Source of the DNA: Liolophura sinensis
Taxonomy: Eukaryota > Mollusca > Polyplacophora > Chitonida > Chitonidae
Direction: 5' to 3'
Length of the DNA: 64,000 bases
Assembly: GCF_032854445.1 (NCBI RefSeq)
Contig: NW_027018079.1
Span: 26,834-90,833, forward strand
The notes under the pieces are model-generated. The model was not told where the DNA came from. It was given only the letters and a program-made list of their open reading frames with translations, and made no database searches. Position 1 is the stretch's first letter. Every line of letters starts with the position of its first letter. Shown here in pieces: positions 62,307 through 64,000 of this stretch. Position numbers and translations under genes: made by a program.

Positions 62307-64000
62307 ATGCGCAATTGGGCCAGGCATCTCCAGCTGTTGAAAAATTGCAAATTTCCTTGGTTTCCATGGAGTAAGAGCCGTTGCTGGGCACGTGATCTTG
62401 ACATCAATGATTATTCATTTGTGGCTACAGCCAAAAGTATTGGTCGGAGAGCAACGTAGTTTGCACCATTCGATTTCTCGTCAAAAAATACGTCGGATTA
62501 GCCTCTTACCAGCAGAATTGGAACAGTTTTTCCACTTTTGGATTTTTGCCTGGTATTTTTTCTTATTGAAATCGGCTACATTAACTATGTACAATCGCGA
62601 CTGGTCATTACTATATTCAACTTTTCATTATAAGTTATGTGCCCTTCGGTAGCCCAGACGACGTCAAATCTTTGGGCCAAGCCCATTTAACTCACCCAGC
62701 AAATGTCTTACTTCTAAGTCGAAGAGAAACTCAATTTCTTTATCTACATGTAGAAAAACCACACCATTTGTATATAAAAAAAACACAAGGTACTTGATAC
62801 AGTCCGCTGTAAAAGTACAATTGAACACTGACCCACATCAATAAGGTGCCAAAAGATGCGCAATTGGGCCAGGCATCTCCAGCTGTTGAAAAATTGCAAA
62901 TTTCCTTGGTTTCCATGGAGTAAGAGCCGTTGCTGGGCACGTGATCTTGACATCAATGATTATTCATTTGTGGCTACAGCCAAAAGTATTGGTCGGAGAG
63001 CAACGTGGTTTGCACCATTCAATTTCTCGTCAAAAAATACGTCGGATTAGCCTCTTACCAGCAGCATTGGAACAGTTTTTCCACTTTTGGATTTTTGCCT
63101 GGTATTTTTTCTAATTGAAATCGGCTACATTAACTATGTACAATCGCGACTGGTCATTACTATATTCAACTTTTTATTATAAGTTATGTGCCCTTCGGTA
63201 GCTCAGACGACGTCAAATCTTTGGGCCAAGCCCATTTAACTCACCCAGCAAATGTCTTACTTCTAAGTCGAAGACAATCTCAATGTCTTTATCTACATGT
63301 AGAAAAACCACACCATTTGTATATAAAAAAACACAAGGTACTTGATACAGTCCGCTGTAAAAAGTACAATTGAACACTGACCCACATCAATAAGGTGCCA
63401 AAAGATGTGCAATTGGGCCAGGCATCTCCAGCTGTTGAAAAATTGCAAATTTCCTTGGTTTCCATGGAGTAAGAGCAGTTGCTGGGCACGTGATCTTGAC
63501 ATCAATGATTATTCATTTGTGGCTACAGCCAAAAGTATTGGTCAGAGAGCAACGCGGTTTGCACCATTCGATTTCTCGTCAAAAAATACGTCGGATTAGC
63601 CTCTTACCAGCAGCATTGGAACAGTTTTTCCACTTTTGGATTTTTGCCTGGTCTTTTTGCGAAATAAAATCGGCTACATTAACTATGTACAATCGCGACT
63701 GGTCATTACTATATTCAACTTTTCATTATAAGTTATGTGCCCTTCGGTAGCCCAGACGACGTCAAATCTTTGGGCCAAGCCCATTTAACTCACCCAGCAA
63801 ATGTCTTACTTCTAAGTCGAAGACAAACTCAATGTCTTTATCTACATGTAGAAAAACCACACCATTTGTATATAAAAAAAACACAAGGTACTTGATACAG
63901 TCCGCTGTAAAAAGTACAATTGAACACTGACCCACATCAATAAGGTGCCAAAAGATGCGCAATTGGGTCAGGCATCTCCAGCTGTTGAAAAATTGCAAAT
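62307..64000. repeat. Right edge: mixed monomers 62307, 62856, 63405 and partial 63955
   Basis: Monomer 62307 follows an F-type junction (CAGCAGTTG) but ends like type A (TTTTTTCTTATTG), with private AACGTAG and CTTGACACAG. 62856 is B-like (CATTCAATTTC), preceded by GAAGAGAAACTCAATTTC and GTAAAAGTAC. 63405 is C-like in GAGCAGTTG, but has GATGTGC, a preceding GACAATCTC and GCGAAATAAAATC. The first two of those are domain I markers not otherwise seen after about 12.8 kb. The last 46 bp start a GGGTCAGG-type monomer. Confidence 0.85.

Larger units (their letters stand above)
1..64000. repeat. Satellite DNA array, ~550 bp monomer, 116 full head-to-tail copies
   Basis: The window is filled end to end by one tandem repeat. 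Phased on ATGCGCAATTGGG, units begin at 148, 699, 1249, 1798, 2347, 2898, 3448, 3998 and so on to 63955, with spacing 548-554 bp (mostly 550). All copies lie in the same orientation and no foreign sequence interrupts them. Copies differ by scattered substitutions, a variable A-run (about 7 to 10) after TATAT, and rare 1-3 base indels. Hand-counted GC of one monomer is about 40%. Large arrays like this are characteristic of eukaryotic heterochromatin such as centromeres, pericentromeres, subtelomeres or sex chromosomes. Which of these applies cannot be told from sequence alone. No gene is supported anywhere. The monomer is not one I recognise, so no family name is given. Confidence 0.98.

Noticed and set aside
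1-64000. Hammerhead ribozyme, known from some satellites
   Set aside because: I found no CTGANGA core paired with a GAAA segment in the right arrangement on either strand of the monomer.
1-64000. CENP-B box
   Set aside because: No match to the essential TTCG...A..CGGG pattern was seen. TTCGATTTCTCG shares only the first part.
1-64000. CRISPR array or bacterial repeat system
   Set aside because: There are no short repeats separated by unique spacers. The full 550 bp is repeated, with no cas-like genes.
1-64000. Tandem 5S rRNA, snRNA, histone or rDNA spacer repeats
   Set aside because: I recognise no 5S, snRNA or histone sequence in the monomer on either strand. A spacer subrepeat cannot be excluded but nothing supports it.

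Overview
The whole 64 kb window is one uninterrupted satellite DNA array. A unit of about 550 bp is repeated head to tail, always in the same orientation. There are 116 complete copies, from 148 to 63954 when phased on a conserved ATGCGCAATTGGG, plus 147 bp of a copy at the left edge and 46 bp at the right edge. Unit length stays between 548 and 554 bp. I found no protein-coding gene, rRNA, tRNA, transposon, CRISPR array or unique sequence. The short open frames repeated in every unit come from high copy identity. They cannot run on from unit to unit, because 550 is not a multiple of 3.

This points to a eukaryotic chromosome: a centromeric, pericentromeric, subtelomeric or other heterochromatic satellite block. 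The species cannot be named from the sequence and I do not recognise the monomer. A hand count of one monomer gives about 40% GC with little CpG depletion. Yet many of the variants that distinguish copies are CG to TG or CG to CA changes, which hints at some cytosine methylation in the germ line.

The array has three domains with different variant sets. Domain I (1 to about 14.4 kb) carries ATTATTATGTTC and GACAATCTC variants and is built of 4-, 5- and 6-monomer higher-order repeats. A trimer duplication (14.45-17.75 kb) is the transition. Domain II (17.75 to about 42 kb) carries GATAAAGTCTGCTG, GGGTCAGG and GCTAACTGATTTCGG variants in 5-, 6- and 8-monomer blocks, one of them copied 13.2 kb away. 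Domain III (42.5-62.3 kb) is built on a seven-type order that I label A-B-C-D-E-F-G. It shows monomer gain, monomer loss, chimeric monomers and a local F-G dimer amplification. The last 1.7 kb is a mixed set of variants.

Each monomer contains a TATA-box-like element with an initiator-like site about 30 bp downstream, several perfect short palindromes, an alternating TGTCTT/AAGACA inverted repeat, and a T-tract-rich segment that may bend. These are the only candidate functional elements. None is proven, because everything in a homogenised array is conserved by default. Three clusters of single-base indels (2.34-3.53, 29.06-29.10 and 59.45-61.64 kb) look more like consensus sequence errors than biology.
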